A DNA stretch of 64,000 nt from Antennarius striatus (lineage: Eukaryota > Chordata > Actinopteri > Lophiiformes > Antennariidae), in contig NC_090787.1 in NCBI RefSeq assembly GCF_040054535.1, positions 16,506,001 through 16,570,000 on the forward strand. Direction: 5' to 3'. Positions 35,813 through 49,700 of the stretch are shown here, one piece after another (positions within the stretch are counted from its first letter, which is position 1; each line of letters begins with the position of its first letter). The position numbers and the translations under genes were made by a program. The notes beneath the pieces are model-generated. The model worked only from the letters and a program-made list of their open reading frames with translations. It was not told the DNA's origin and did not search any database.

Positions 35813-36590
35813 GTAGTTCAGTTTGGACTCTTTTTTGACCTGCAGGCTGCAGTATTGCACTGGTAATAACATTGCATGTTTTCAATACAAGAAATAATCC
35901 ATAAAAGTGACATCATAATTGTATTTGAAAGGAACAAAGAACTAGAATTCTAAGAGGAAGAAAAGCAGAAAGCTGGACCTGGAACCAGATCTCTGAATGA
36001 TGGTTTGTTATACAAGTCTGAACAATTTTGTAAGACTTGTAAGTGTATTGAGGGAATTATGACCTTGGCAACAACAAAACAATGTAGTCATTCTTTGACT
36101 TTGGTGGCATAATGCCCATAACAGCCTGAACACTTTAGTTTAACAATTCGTTATGTGAGACAAACTACAATCTACAAAAGTACAAGAGGGAAAGTGGCAA
36201 AGTCTTACAAAACAACTTAAACAAGAAAGTGTTTTCCACAATAAAAATATACTGTATACTGTACTCATCATTATTTATTTTGTATGTGTGTGTATGCATT
36301 TGTCATTTATTTATTAATTCATTCATTTATTAAACATCCTCTGTCACTGGCTCTCTACTCCTAAGTGCTATTGCTCCCTAATTGTCTCAAAAATCCCATC
36401 AAGCACCATGCTCATGCAACAAGGTACATTCACAATGTAGCCCAGTAACTGACCAATGATGAGTTTTATTGGAGCGATTCAATATTTCCAGCCTATCTTT
36501 GTTCAGAAGGTGAGAGTTGGTGTTCATAAATAGACGACAGAGCAGGCATCGTTGTTAAATACAACTATAAAACTGTACATGCCTGCCCCC
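35813..36590. other. Spacer between the GATA repeat and the gypsy element
   Basis: AT-rich DNA in which I see no gene, RNA or clear repeat. Confidence 0.4.
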
Positions 36591-36666
36591 TACCTGTGTT
36601 ATAGTTGTTGGTGATTACTTGCCTTAGATGACAGATGCTGGTAGACTCATCGTAGCCTCAGGAACG

Positions 36667-39600
36667 GCACTTTATTCACTGTCATTCACATACGTCACAT
36701 ACTCTGACATACCAGTGTCCGGTCTACTCACTCTCTGCCCCGTATCACTCCGCCCACTCGTCACTCACATCAGCATCACAGTATAAGTGCGTGGCACCAT
36801 ATACTACATCCTCTTTTCTCAACGTAAGAGTTCAACCTCACTTTTATAGTAACATTAACATCAACATGCCTTTACTCTCTAGGCTAGTAACAAAATAACA
36901 TTTCTTATGTTAACATTTTCTGAAAAAATTCACTTCCTTTTTTTTTCATTTAATACGTTTCACATTCAACTCTTTTCTCTTTTAAAAAAAAACAATTAAC
37001 ACAAAAGAATGTCAATTTGGACACAACCCTTACTTTTGGTCCATTACATAGTCTCTATATCTCCCAGGTGGTCTTATCACTCGTCCATACCTGGTTCGAG
37101 CTGGATGTGACATTGATGAGAGCTCTGTGTCTCCACTCTCACCTGCATCTGATGTGCCGACCTGCTCATCATCTAATGAACCTGTTTCAGAAATCACCCG
37201 GGCGTTGTGCGGTGTCCCTCTCAGGTGGCGTCTGTTGCGTCTGTAGTGCTGACCTGTTGATGTCACTACGTCGTAGGATCGTGGCTCGTCTAGCTGCGCT
37301 GTGACCACTGCTGGAAGCCAACCTTGTGGTGTCTCCATGTGAACAGTCTTTCCCGGACTCAGTTCAGGAAGCGGCTTTGCTCCTCTATTGTAGAATTGCT
37401 GCTGCCTTGTCTGCAGTCTGTAGAGTTGAGTGTACATCTTGAGGAACAACAGGCTGAAGAATGGTGCTGGAGCTCGGAAGGGTGCTTCTGAGGACCCTGC
37501 CCACGAGTATCTGAGCTGGTGAGTTCTCCATGCCTGTCACCTCAGGGTGAGAAGTGCAAGATGGATGTCAGAGTTCGTTTGTTGCGCTTTTTTCAGCACG
37601 TGTTTCACTGTTTTCACAGTTCATTCAGCTAGTCCGTTGGACTGTGCATAGCCTGGATTTGAATGAGTGAGTTTTATGCCCCATGACTCTGCAAAACTTC
37701 GCATTTCCTGACTTGCAAATGGAATATGGTCACACACAATCTCTTCTGGAATTCCAAATCGTGTGAAGACTGATTTCATCTTGTTGATCACAGTGTGTGA
37801 TGTTTTATCTCTAATGTTCAATATCTCTGGGTATTTTGAGAGATAGTCTACTATAAGCAGGTACGACTGACCTTGTATTTCAAAAATATCTGTTCCAACT
37901 TTAAGCCATGGAAGCTCAGGGATGTCGTGGGAGATCAGTGGCTCCTTCTGGTTCCTGGGTTGGAACTGCAGGCATGTTCCACACCTCTCTACCATCTGTT
38001 CAATGTCTCTTGACATCCCTGGCCAGTACCAGTGTTTCCTGGCCAGTGCTTTAGTATGTTGCATCCCTTGATGAGCTACATGCAATCTTTGCAGCATCTC
38101 AGGTGGCATTATTGTTGGCAGAATTATCCTGTTTCCTGCAAACATTACTCCTTCTCTGACAGCTACTGTGTCTCTGATTGGCCAGTACTGTATCAGCATT
38201 GGGTCAAGTTGTTTTCTGTGTTTGGGCCAACCATGTCTGTGTGTGTCTTGCAACAGCTACAGTATGTTGTCTTTCTCTGTGTTGCTCTTGAGCTGCTCTA
38301 AAGTCTCTGTACTCAAGGCCTCTGTTGGCTCCAAAGCATAGACGACTCTCTCATCTGTATGGTCATCAGTAGCTATGTGTTGTTCGCAAAGTGCAGCTCG
38401 TGACAGTTTGTCTGCTATCTTTAGTTCTTTACCTGGTGTGTAGTTAACATCAAGGTCATATTTCTGTAGCTGTAGCAGCATTCTCTGTAGCCTAGATGGA
38501 GCTGATCCAAGTGGCTTTCTTAAGATGTTTTCCAGTGGTTTGTGGTCAGACTGAACTTTGACCTTCACTCCATACACATACTGGTGGAACTTCTTGACAG
38601 AGAAGACTATGGCTAGGAGCTCCTTCTATATTTGCGCATAATTCTTTTCCGTCTCAGAGCTCTCGACGCGTATGCTATTGGGTGGTCATCCTGTAAGAGA
38701 CATGCTCCCAGGCCGTCTTTCGATGCATCAGCTTGTATGACAAGTTGTTTCTGTGGATCAAAGAATCTGAGCACTGGAGCATTTGTGAGTGCATCTTTTA
38801 GTTTTCTGACTGCTTCATCATGTTCATGTTGCCACTGCCATATATTGTCCTTTCTTAACAGCTGTCTCAGTAGTGCTGTTATGGTGGCCTCACCTGAGAT
38901 GTTCTGCGCCAGGCATTTTGTCATGCCGAGCATCCGCTGCAGTCCTGCTTTGTCAGTGGGTGGAGGCATCTCAGCTACGGCTTAAACTTTTGACTCATCT
39001 GCTTTCACACCTTCTGAAGTGACAACGTGACCCATGTAGTTAACACTGCTCACCTTGTACTGTATTTTCTCTTTGTTGAATTTCACATTTGCCTCTTTTG
39101 CTCTGTTCATTACTTTTTGTATTATCTCATCATGTTCCTCCTCTGTAGCTGCAGCAATGATCATGTCATCTGCTATGATGTGGATTCCTTGTGTATCACC
39201 AAATGTTTCACAGTTACGCTGTTGGAAAACTTCGCTTGCTGACTCGATTCCAAACAGAAGACGTTTGAACCTATATCTTCCCTATGGGGTGTTGAATGTG
39301 CACAGCAGCGAAGATTTTTTTGTCGAGCTTTACTTGCCATTAGCCATTTTTCTCATCCAGCACTGTGAATATCTTCTTGCCAGCTAGTTTGCACAAAACT
39401 TCATCTGTTGTGGGAAGTGCTGTCTTAGTATAGCTTTGTTTAAATCAGTGGGGTCCAAGCAAACCCTTAATATTCTCTTATCTTTTCTGTAACAACAAGG
39501 CTATTTACCCACGGTGTTGGCTCTGTCACCTGTGCAATAACATCAGCGTGTAACAGGTCATTTAGAGTGTCCCTGAGTCTGTCCATCACAGCTAGTGGTA

Positions 39601-39814
39601 TTTTCCTGCAGCCGTGTATAACTGGTGTAGCCTTGGGGTCTGTGTGGATGTAATATTCTCTAGCCAATTCTCCCAGACATTCAAAAAGCAGCACTTTATT
39701 CACTGTCATTCACATACGTCACATACTCTGCCATGCCGGTGTCTGGTCTCATCACGCTCTGCCCCGTATCACTCCACCCACTCGTCACTCACATCACCAT
39801 ACAGTATACTACAA
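36667..39814 (-). mobile_element. Broken Ty3/gypsy LTR retrotransposon (pol remnant)
   Basis: A related direct repeat bounds the element: 36667-36812 and 39691-39814, both starting GCACTTTATTCACTGTCATT, differing at roughly a tenth of positions; these are parts of the LTRs. Between them, on the minus strand in order, lie reverse transcriptase pieces (39709-39467, 39164-38982, 38969-38613), RNase H (38577-38257), integrase with an HHCC zinc region and core (38253-37621), and an integrase C-terminal part (37449-37030). Typical motifs include VQSDHKPLE, ADKLSR and HWYWPGM. Frames are separated by stops and shifts. Gag and protease are missing; the right LTR joins almost directly to the reverse transcriptase region. 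It is therefore inactive. Confidence 0.9.
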
Positions 39815-40890
39815 CCTGAAAACACAGGAAAAAATAAATTGCAGCTCAAGACACAAAAATATTTATCTTGTTTCACTGTGCCTTGACAAGCATACCAACT
39901 AAAAGTATAACCACATAAGTTAAGAGGAAAAAAAGAAAGAAGTATCAGTGATGCGCTAACCAAAGGTCGGTTTTCACATAACTGTGAAACAGTTCACAAT
40001 TTCAAACTTTCTAACTCATTAACTTATTCATTTACTCTTATATGACAACATTACAACACAAAGTATTTCTAATACTCAAACTGGGATAATATTAACTGGC
40101 AAAGTATTTCTGTTTATAACTCCTAATTTTCTGAATGAAGGTGGGTAGCATTTCTTGGTTGTTGACTCATATCATAAGGGTTAAGTTATCATTGGACCAT
40201 TTCTTTTATCTGCAATGACAGAAAGGATTTAGTATGTCCGTGTGTTGGCAAGTTAACAACTATCAGAACTGGTTTATAGAATGAATAAATGGTTGACGAT
40301 ATACAGTAGTGCATTGTAACATAACCATAATCTCATAAACAAATTTCTATAGTGTAATAAATCCTAATTTATGTACACAAACAATTTAGAAAATAAATCC
40401 TAGGTTTTCTTACTATTCTAGTTATCTTTTATTTTGTAAAATATATTTAAATCATAGTTTGCATACAGTCTTTGATGGTGGGGATAATCCTCTGAATTGA
40501 TGAGTGAGCTATCTAATGGTTTTGTAAGCAGCTGTTCTGAAGTCTCACAACGCAGCTGACAACTTGTCTCTTATTTTCCAAATGTTGCATGGAATTTGGA
40601 CATTCATGATGTGCTCTAAAAATGAACCCAACACATTTTTACTCACTAATTAGCAGGGAAAGAAGATACAGTAAAGGTGTGGTGAGGTGTGAATTTCGGT
40701 AAACAAACACAGAAAATAAAGAAAATACAACTTCAGTCTGGTAACATGAAAGCAAAACACGACTAAAGAGACACAGATGCAGCAAGATTTTACAGGCCAC
40801 AGTTGTTGTAATACTGCGTAAAACTCAAAGCAAATCAAAATGTCCATGTCAGAGATTTTCTCTCATCAAATAATAGTCCATTGATGTTCA
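39815..40890. other. AT-rich spacer between two retroelement relics
   Basis: No coding exon or RNA gene is apparent. Confidence 0.4.
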
Positions 40891-40896
40891 TGCATC

Positions 40897-42510
40897 TTGA
40901 CTAATCCTGCATTACTTCTGCAACTTCCTCCAGTCAGGGCATACAGTACATTGATGACAGTAAAATCTACGAAGGCATGCACCAAACGCCTGCTGGGCAA
41001 ACTACAGGCAAACATCAAGAGGGCACGAATGGAGATTAAATCCAGCAAGTCCCACAGTGTCTCCATTGTTAAAGGCCAAGCGTCCAATGAGAGGTTCCAC
41101 ATCAATGATGAACTGAATCCAGCGACACAGGAGAAGCTCATCAAGAGCCTTGGTCATTGGTACAGCTCAGAACTCAAAGACTCTAATCAAGTGGAACACC
41201 TCAAGCAGGACACCATTACTCTGCCCCAAGCAAATCAACGACACTGCTCTCAAAGCGAGGCTGAAGCTCTCGCCTCCAGTTTGGACTGCTGCCTTGTTTC
41301 TTATGGCCCACCTACAAGTATGAAGTTACTCTATCCCATGCCAGTCTGCTGGAGCGACTGGTGAATGTGAAAGTGAGGAAGTGCCTCAGTGGCTTTGGTC
41401 TCTACGGCAATGGAGCCCTCTCCCTACCTATTTTAAGCCCTGGGGAGGAGTGCAAGTAAGGATTGAAATGGCCCTAACAGAATCCTTGCACCCTATTTTG
41501 TTAGAGGTGCTATTCTTACCCTACCAACAAGGAGCCAGATACAGCAGTGAAACCAGCAAAATCTGCCTTGAAACATCGGGATATCATGGGGCAAGTCCAA
41601 CAGGGCAGAGAGGGCCTTGGTTTCAGAGCAACAACACCCACGTGGCAGCAGGTAACTCATATGAATGCTGGAACCTGGTCATGGAGGAGGTGCACCACCT
41701 GGAGGTATAGCCAGAAGTTGAACAGTCTGAGTTTCATCATCAGAGTCACTTACGACACCCTATCCTCTCCAAACAACTTATAGCTCTGGTTTGGAGAGGA
41801 TTCAGTCTGACCTCTGTGTGCGGTCCCAGCAACCCTCAAACATATCCTGGTAGGTTGCCAGACCTGTCTCACCCAAGAAGATATACTTTCCACCACAACC
41901 AGGTACTAAAACGCCTAGCTGCTAGATAACCTCCAATGCAGCGCTCCGAAAAGCCCATGCCATTTACTAACAAAAAGTGGGGACCGCGGATCAACCCAAC
42001 ACCTGCTGACTCAAGCCCATTGGATGGAACTCAGGAATGGGTAATGTGGGTCGGACTAAGCCAGAAGCTCACCTTCCCACATGAAAATGGAAAAAAACAA
42101 ACTGCACAGACCTGGTCCTCTGATCTAAGTCCTGCCAACACATCTTCCATGTTGAGTTGACACTCCCTTGGGAAGAAACCATTAATGAGGCAAATGAAAG
42201 GAAGAAGTTGCAGTGTGCCAACTTAACAGGTGATGCAGAGGACCGAGGTGGAATGTAAAGGTGTGCCCACTGGAAGTGAGCTGCAGGGGCTTTGAATCCA
42301 TTTCCACAACAAGGCTCCTAAAGGAGGTCACAGATAAGACTCAACACAAGATGATCTAGGAGTGAGCCAGTGTTGCTAAAGGTAGCAGTCACTGGCTGTG
42401 GCTGAAGAGTAAGGAGAGGGCTGTCAGATAACTGCACGAGGCCTTCAATACATCAGGTCTGACTAGCCGGTAGCTGGCCAGTCTCAGGTGAGGGTGTATT
42501 GTAAGAAAAA
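40897..42510 (+). mobile_element. Decayed non-LTR retrotransposon (LINE) relic
   Basis: Three plus-strand frame pieces (40897-41364, 41381-41710 and another through about 41783) read like the C-terminal half of a fish LINE polyprotein. Recognisable stretches are KSLGHWYSSELKDSNQVEHL, CGNGALSLP-like coding at 41390-41420 and SFIIRVTYDTLSSP. A late stretch at 42280-42430 recalls the end of proteins with a restriction-like endonuclease (R2/HERO group). Frameshifts and stops break it throughout. Clade assignment is from memory and uncertain. Confidence 0.65.
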
Positions 42511-43600
42511 GCCAAAACACCCAATGAGTCTAGGGTACAGCTAACAGTTTTCTGCGGAAGGCTCCAAGCAGTCAACTCCCAATCTCTCAATCCAACCCCT
42601 TCCAAGAAACATCTCCATCCTTAGGATTGAACTGGTTATTATGGGATTGCAACATCTAGTCCTAAACATTCCACATTCATTCTGGGCACAAACACATTAT
42701 GACAGACAGGCAGGTTTTTCATGTGCAGTGTTTCTCCATTTAAACTTTGTTATTGTATATCTTCATCACACTTTGTACATACACCAGTCAACATAAAGTG
42801 ACACTTTTGTAGTTCAGCAACTTAAGTCATTTTACTTATTTCATTTTTTCCATTTCTGTAGTTTTAAGTTGGCCTATTTTGTGAATTTGTTTTGGGAAAT
42901 GTAAATGGATTTTTTTCAACTAAACTTACTACACACAACGGGCCATTTCTGGAATGGTGCTTTTTGATTTTCAGGACATTTTATTCTGTGTATTCTGTCA
43001 TTTCCATGGCTACAAGTTGAAGTTAAATTCATTGTGACTGAGATTGTCTAAGATGAGGGTTTATGCATTTTAACTTACAAACCATTCAGTTCTTTTCACA
43101 AAACTTTATATGTGTGTCTGCATGCGGTTATGTACATTTATGAATTTTTGTGTTTCTTTCACTTTCTTTCACTTCTCTCACACACACCAGAGGTATGACT
43201 TTTGGAGATTTTTGAAATAACGAGCATTTTATTTTATTTTTTGCATAGTCTATTTTGTTTTTCATTTTCAAAATGGAACTTTTCTTTAACCTATCATTAC
43301 ACATCATCAGGTCTTAAAATGATGATCAATTATTCAAGCCCATATCTCATAGTGCTGATGAAAAAAACGTGAAAGAGAATCTGAACATAAAAAAATCAAC
43401 TCAGTCAAGAGTCACTCCTACACAAACTTTTGTTAAATTCTGTTGATAACATGTTGAGAAGATATATTAGGGAAATTGAAAACAAACCCTCCCCCACAAA
43501 AAATAAATAAACAAACATGAATGATCATGTGTCCTCCTTCAACTCTTGTTTGAAAAATTAAGCAATAAAGTTATTTGACTATTTAAGTATTTAAATAAGG
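42511..43600. other. Intergenic spacer upstream of pou2f1
   Basis: AT-rich, no clear gene. It runs into the GC-richer pou2f1 5' region at about 43.6 kb. Confidence 0.4.
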
Positions 43601-43729
43601 CGCTGATTAGAACACCCCCATTCACACCTCTTGTGTATTTTGCCTTGGAGCTCGTGAGTAGGCGCGTGTCTGCTCCCGTGCCCGCGTGTGTATGTAGTCA
43701 GGGCTGGGATTTAGGGTTAAATATTCAAA
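43601..43729 (+). promoter_or_regulatory. pou2f1 main promoter / 5' UTR region
   Basis: GC-richer sequence immediately upstream of the first ATG (43730), with GGCGCG and CCCGCG clusters near 43661-43686. The transcription start cannot be fixed from sequence. Confidence 0.4.
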
Positions 43730-46700
43730 ATGGCGGACGGAGGAGCAGCGAGTCAAGATGAGAGTTCAGGACCAGGTAATGATTACAGCATTTTACATAT
43801 TCATACTCATATTCAAACTGTGTAACGCACAATGTGTGATAAACGGAACACAGATGCAACGCAGATGGACTAATGGGTCAGGGCGAGTCTCAGCTCTGCG
43901 TTAGTTAACGCACAGCTAGCCAACTGTAATTTGACAGAGGAGGAAACGAGCTATTGCAGTACGACGGCAAATTACATGGAAACATGCCTCCCCCCTTTGT
44001 GTGATTAGACGTCTGTACGCCGCTACATATTCATACCTCTGTCGACAAATAGAGTTTAGCATATTTTATTAGTAATCACCGATGTGCCTCCGGTTCACAT
44101 AATGACATTTATATGTTTCTCTAACGTAGTTTGATTCAAATGGGGATGCTAGCAACCTAGCATTAGCTCGCCTGCTAACGCTCGGCTTTTTGTTGATGCA
44201 CACAGGCGTGCAGCTTTTTTGAGAGAGGTTTGCATATTCATTTTGGTCATCCGGATAGTGCCTGCGCTTTGTTTGTTTTCCAGCGCTGTTTAATGAGAAT
44301 AAATCAAAATGCAAGCAAACATGGATTTTGTTAAATACACAACGTCAGGTCGCTATGCTTTAGCTCGACGTGATTTTATAGCAAAGCGTTTTCCCCCAGC
44401 CTTTTGTGCTCGGCGCAGTGGAGCCACAGCAGCCTGTTGTGTTATTCATGCGGGCCTGCCTCGACCAGAGTGCGGACTTCAGCATATTCCATCAGCCGAC
44501 GAGGAGCTGGGACTCTTCCTGCGCGGCACAATAACTCATTGTGAACACTTTTATGACGATTGTGATTTAAGAGCGTTACTAAAACAGAGTTTTCGCCTCT
44601 TGTAAAACTGGCCGAGAGGCTAGCAGCGACCGGCTGTCTTGTTAACTTAGGACAGTCTTTTGGAAGCTAACTTTTTTTTAGCACTTAGCTGTCGAAGATG
44701 ATGCCAGGAGAGTTGTTGTCAAGGTTTTTTTTTTTTTAAAGTACAGTTTGATTGGAGTTTCGCTGAGCACCACTGTACTTGTGTGGGAGTAGTCTGGGAT
44801 GGTGCTGTTTACCCACCTCATTAGTGTGTTTGTGTTTATATTATTAATATGTTGGTGTTATATTTTGAAAGTTTAGCTGTATTTACTTTATTTATCTACT
44901 CACAAATGTGTTGTGCCTCTACTGTGGCCGTCTTTGTTCAGGGGTTTTGACTTAGCCTGTCTGCGCCCAATAGAAAATTTGTACCTGTATCCCCCCCGAG
45001 GCTCAGGGAGGGGTGGTGGGGCCCACTTCCGGAAGGCCACAATAATAACAGGCAGGACATTCTTACTATTCATTCTGCTGCTTTCAAGGCCGGGCAAGAC
45101 ACAGCTTGATGGCTCCATTTCTACTCCATGTAGATAGAGTTGCTGCTTAGTTTGAAAGGAAACAGTTCAAACTAGTAATAACAGCACCGAGGATGGGATT
45201 TTATTATCTCTGATACAGGAATTTTTACGACAGAAGACTAGATTTATTTTTTAAAAATTACACACTTGAGTATCATGACTTTATTTTTTTATTGATTGGG
45301 GCTATAATAAGTTTATAACTGCAATACTAAAGTACTGCTAAGCTCATTACCATCATCAGGGAGTTGTTTTTTTTTAAATTTCAAGCAAAAGACAGGAGTT
45401 CGTATGCTGTGTCATGAATAAGAAACAAAATATAATCATGTTTTAGTTACTGATATTGGCTTGAATTGTCTTCTGTGTTCAAGAGCTATTGGATATAAAA
45501 AGTGTTAAGTTGCTGCTCATGTCAGTCTTCACTGTGAAGTAGGAACAGTATTAATTAGAATCCTGGGGGCATTTTTTACGTGTGTAATTATTGTTCATTA
45601 TTTTCTTTTAATACTTGTGATATCTACAGAGAAGATTGAGTTGATTAAATGAATGAATAATACAGCATAAAATGTGCTTGTACTGAATACGCAATGATGT
45701 CCATACAGTTAATGTTAACTTAATACTCAGTCGTCATTCACGATATTGTCAAAGGTTGGCGGAAAATACATTAGTATGTTGACATTCGAGCGACCCGACA
45801 CACAAGTTTTTTCAGATATGAATTGTAGCTGCGTCTGTATTTTTGTTCGATATATGAGCGAAAATCTGAGATATGAGCCATGCTTTGGGACACCACCGAC
45901 TGTTGGAGGATGGAAACATTGGCTGAGATCGCAGCTTGTTTTTTTTTCCGTGTGTGTCCACGGAGCAAAGATGCAGCTTGTGTGTGCTTGTAATTTTTGT
46001 GTTTCTTTTTATACTTTACCATTGTTTACATAATTTATGTATAAGTAATTATGCCCAAAAAGAGTATGTCTATTGGTTGATTAAAAAAAAATTCTTTTCA
46101 TAATTTGGAGGTGTGTTGGGGTTTTTCACAATACTGGAATGGATTAAATTTATTTTAGATATTTTAAATGGGTAAAATTTGTTTGAGATACGAATAGATA
46201 GGGTTACGAGCTCAGTCGTGGAACAAATTAAACCTGTATCTGATTTGATTGTATGAGGTAGGAACACTCCCTCTGAGCTTATTTTCAATGCATCTGTTGA
46301 TGTTGGAACTCCGCTGAGATCCTCCTTCAAACCAGACCAAGCAATGTTAGTTTTACTGATGAAACATGAAGACCGAAAAATAAACCAGCCCTTTCTGTAC
46401 CAACATAATATAATTTAATTTACTGCACTTTGTTTTTGTTGTTCCATACCTGAAGTGGTCCTGCTTTTACACCGGTTATTTTGTATTTATGTTCCACACT
46501 TGTTGCACTTTGTTTTTGTTGTTTCTGACTTAAAAGCTACAACCTTTTTTCTGTAAGTGATACAGTAGGACTCAAAAACTAGTTTTGCAAATTTGTTTGG
46601 AGAATAAATATTCTATTTACATTTACGAGCAGTGTTTTATGCTTTTGCCAAAGGGAAGTATATGGGGTTTACCCTATGTTTGTAACACTGATATGAAGGG

Positions 46701-49700
46701 TCCACATCTCTTATAAAACTGCTGTACAATGAAATTTCTCTCGTGTTTTATAATCACATGATTGATTTCTTCAGTGTTCTTTTCATATTTTACCACGTTT
46801 GGTCTTGGTGCTATTCATGTGATTTTGCACGCACTGATAAAGATTATGGTCAATTCAAACTGAGTGATTCCAGGAAAAGAGAATCTATATCCTTGGATAC
46901 AAGCTGTCTAATATGTTAGTTATTGATGAAAGAGACTGTACATTTCTTCAAGGCGTGGTGGTTGCAGTTAATCGCCATCCCCTTGTTATACGTTGCTTTT
47001 ACACCATGGTAAGAGCAAAACGACTGAAAATACTACCACAGTTCAATGCACAATACAGTTTTTAGAAGGCATGTCAAACTAACCTATTGCTCTTCACATA
47101 TCTAAGACAGACAGATGGGGAAAGTATTACCAGGTCACTTTATTTTTACTTGTAGTCCTGCCTCACATCCTGCACATTAGTAGATGGGGGCTACAAACAC
47201 ACTATTCAAAGCCTGACACACTATTCAAAGGCTGACAAGCAGAAATGTCCCCAACACAGCAAAATTATAATGATGAGAGGAAAATACAGGCACACACAGT
47301 CTCTGGAGATACGACCACATACTTCTACTGGGTTATCAGCAATGATTGAAAGGTTATGCTGGCACTTCAGCTATGAATGACCCTATTTAGCATAATTCCT
47401 ATACCTTTTATAATATAGACATTGGTAATGATTATCATTTAAGAGTGGGCTACTGGCTACACCTACATTTATATGCTTGTTCTTTGCCGTTGAGAATTTA
47501 TTAAGTGACGTTTGTGGGGGGAATTCTTCAGGAGTGGTACCTGTTTTTGCAAGTCAAGACAGGATATATGCAACTGTAGCCCCTGTGTGTCTTTTGTAAG
47601 GTTTGTTTGAATAATTAAATTCAGCATCATGGGTGTTTGGACAGAAAGTGAGGCTAATGTTCACCTTACGTGAATCACTTAACTTTTAGTATGGGACTGT
47701 TTGTGTTCACAAGTCTTGTGTGTGTCCATTACTTTTCAGAATTCTTTACTAAAGCCAAAAGCTATTGATCAACCACTGAGGAGGATGTGTATGTCTTTTT
47801 GAAGTCAGTGTAGCTTCTGCCTGAACACGTAACTTTCTGTTACCTGCAGACTTAATTCTTTGTGATACACATACACTTTGTCCATACCCTGACTGCATTG
47901 TTAATGGATGATCAGAGATATTGTCCCCACTGTAGAGATAGTGTCATGTTGAAAACATGATGTGATAATTGCTTTTACTGTAACACAGTTGTGATGCAAA
48001 CTTTATTGTTTATTCTAATTCAGGCCAAGAGAATGTTTATTGCTTTGGAATAAAACAAGATATCTGCAGTCTGTAAATGGGCTCACTTTCCCAAGAAATA
48101 TATAATTAACTTATTAAAATTGGCTGCTTAAGGAACACTGAGAAGTAATTTTGTCTTCCTCACACTTAGGCTACTTTTCTCATTTAATTAGTTTTACAGT
48201 TCCACCCTCATTCTAGCCTTGTAGTTCCTTCATGAATATGCATTGATGTAAACACACTTGTTATGAATAATGCATCATTTGCAGTAATAAATTCAGGACA
48301 TGCCTCTCAAAGCACTGAGAAGGCCTCCATGAAGGCTTCAGTCAGACAAGCTTTTTCACTGGAAGAATACAATCATGTGTGCTGGGCTTGAAGCACATGG
48401 CTGCTTTTTTGTCATTTGTAGTAAATTGAGGAATTTGTTTGAACAGTACAGAGCAAGAATGCTTTCAAATAAATATAGCGAGGTAGAGCAGATATTTAGC
48501 TAAATTTCAGCCCCTTATCTGTTAAAATAGTTTTGTTAAGGCAAATTAATCTCTCTGATAATTTTTAGAATTAATATGCATGTTATTTCTTATTTTATCT
48601 AAATATTTAAAATAATTAAATGGAAAATAGATGATGAGGCTTGTGGTAGGCTCAATCTACAGGCTGCATTTACCTCAAGACATTTACCACTGTCCTTTAT
48701 AGTATCGGTGTCTACCTTTATTTACAATACTTGTATATAAATCTGCTTGAATTTTAATGAAAGGTCTTGAAGCCATGTTTTGAAGAGGGTGCCTTTGAAT
48801 TCAGTCTGAACAAATGCCTCTTTTTTTTACACAAGTGAATCAAAAATTGGATTTTTGCAGCAAACAGTGGAAGCTTTTTGGCTAAATGTAACTGAGGAAA
48901 TGCAGTATTTTGCTCTAAACAGACAACATTTATTGCTTAAATTAATGACAATAAATGATATTTATACTCGTCATTCAATTATCTCACTTTCCACCTCCAA
49001 GAAAACTTCACTTGATTCTTCAGATATACACTGTATGTGGAATAGTGGTATTCATGTATTCTACATTTAATACAAAGAGTATAGATAGTTGGGCAGAATG
49101 CAGATGTGCTAATTAAGGTTTGTCCTGCTTCATGTTGAATCTTTCTACTCACATTAACAGCTCTGCCTTATTCAGTCAGTCTTCCATATTACGACACTAA
49201 TGAGCTACCTATTAAAATTCTAGGGTGGCTGTATAATGCATTGTTTCACTGCAGGGTTTTGGAAAACCATTCAACAAAGTAAGATCACGTGTTGACGGGC
49301 TCTGTTGATAACCGACTTTACATTTGCTTCACCATTATTTTCATATTTGGTAACATACAAATGTTGAAGTTTTAAAGGCAATCTGCTCCAGATGTCCTAC
49401 ACTTGTGTGGTGTCAGTGGATCTCACAATTCCCTCAAGGTCAAGTACTGGTTAACACTTGACTCATTGAAGAGATCCACAGTGGAGGGAGTGATATGGAG
49501 TGTAAGTTAGTATTTGGTTATTTGTTGGGGCGGTGACATTTAGGCAGGGATAGTTGTGAAGTCAATGCTACATTTAACATATTTTAACATTGTTTCTAAA
49601 ATGAGCAAATATAGATAAGTATCAAGTATTCGTTCAGACCTAATCAAACCCTTAGGCTTAGTAATCATGACAAGTATTAATCATTATTTTCAGACCATTG

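Noticed and set aside
44309-44605. 98-codon plus-strand frame in pou2f1 intron 1
   Set aside because: No recognisable domain, no splice context, and it lies in a transcribed intron; probably chance.
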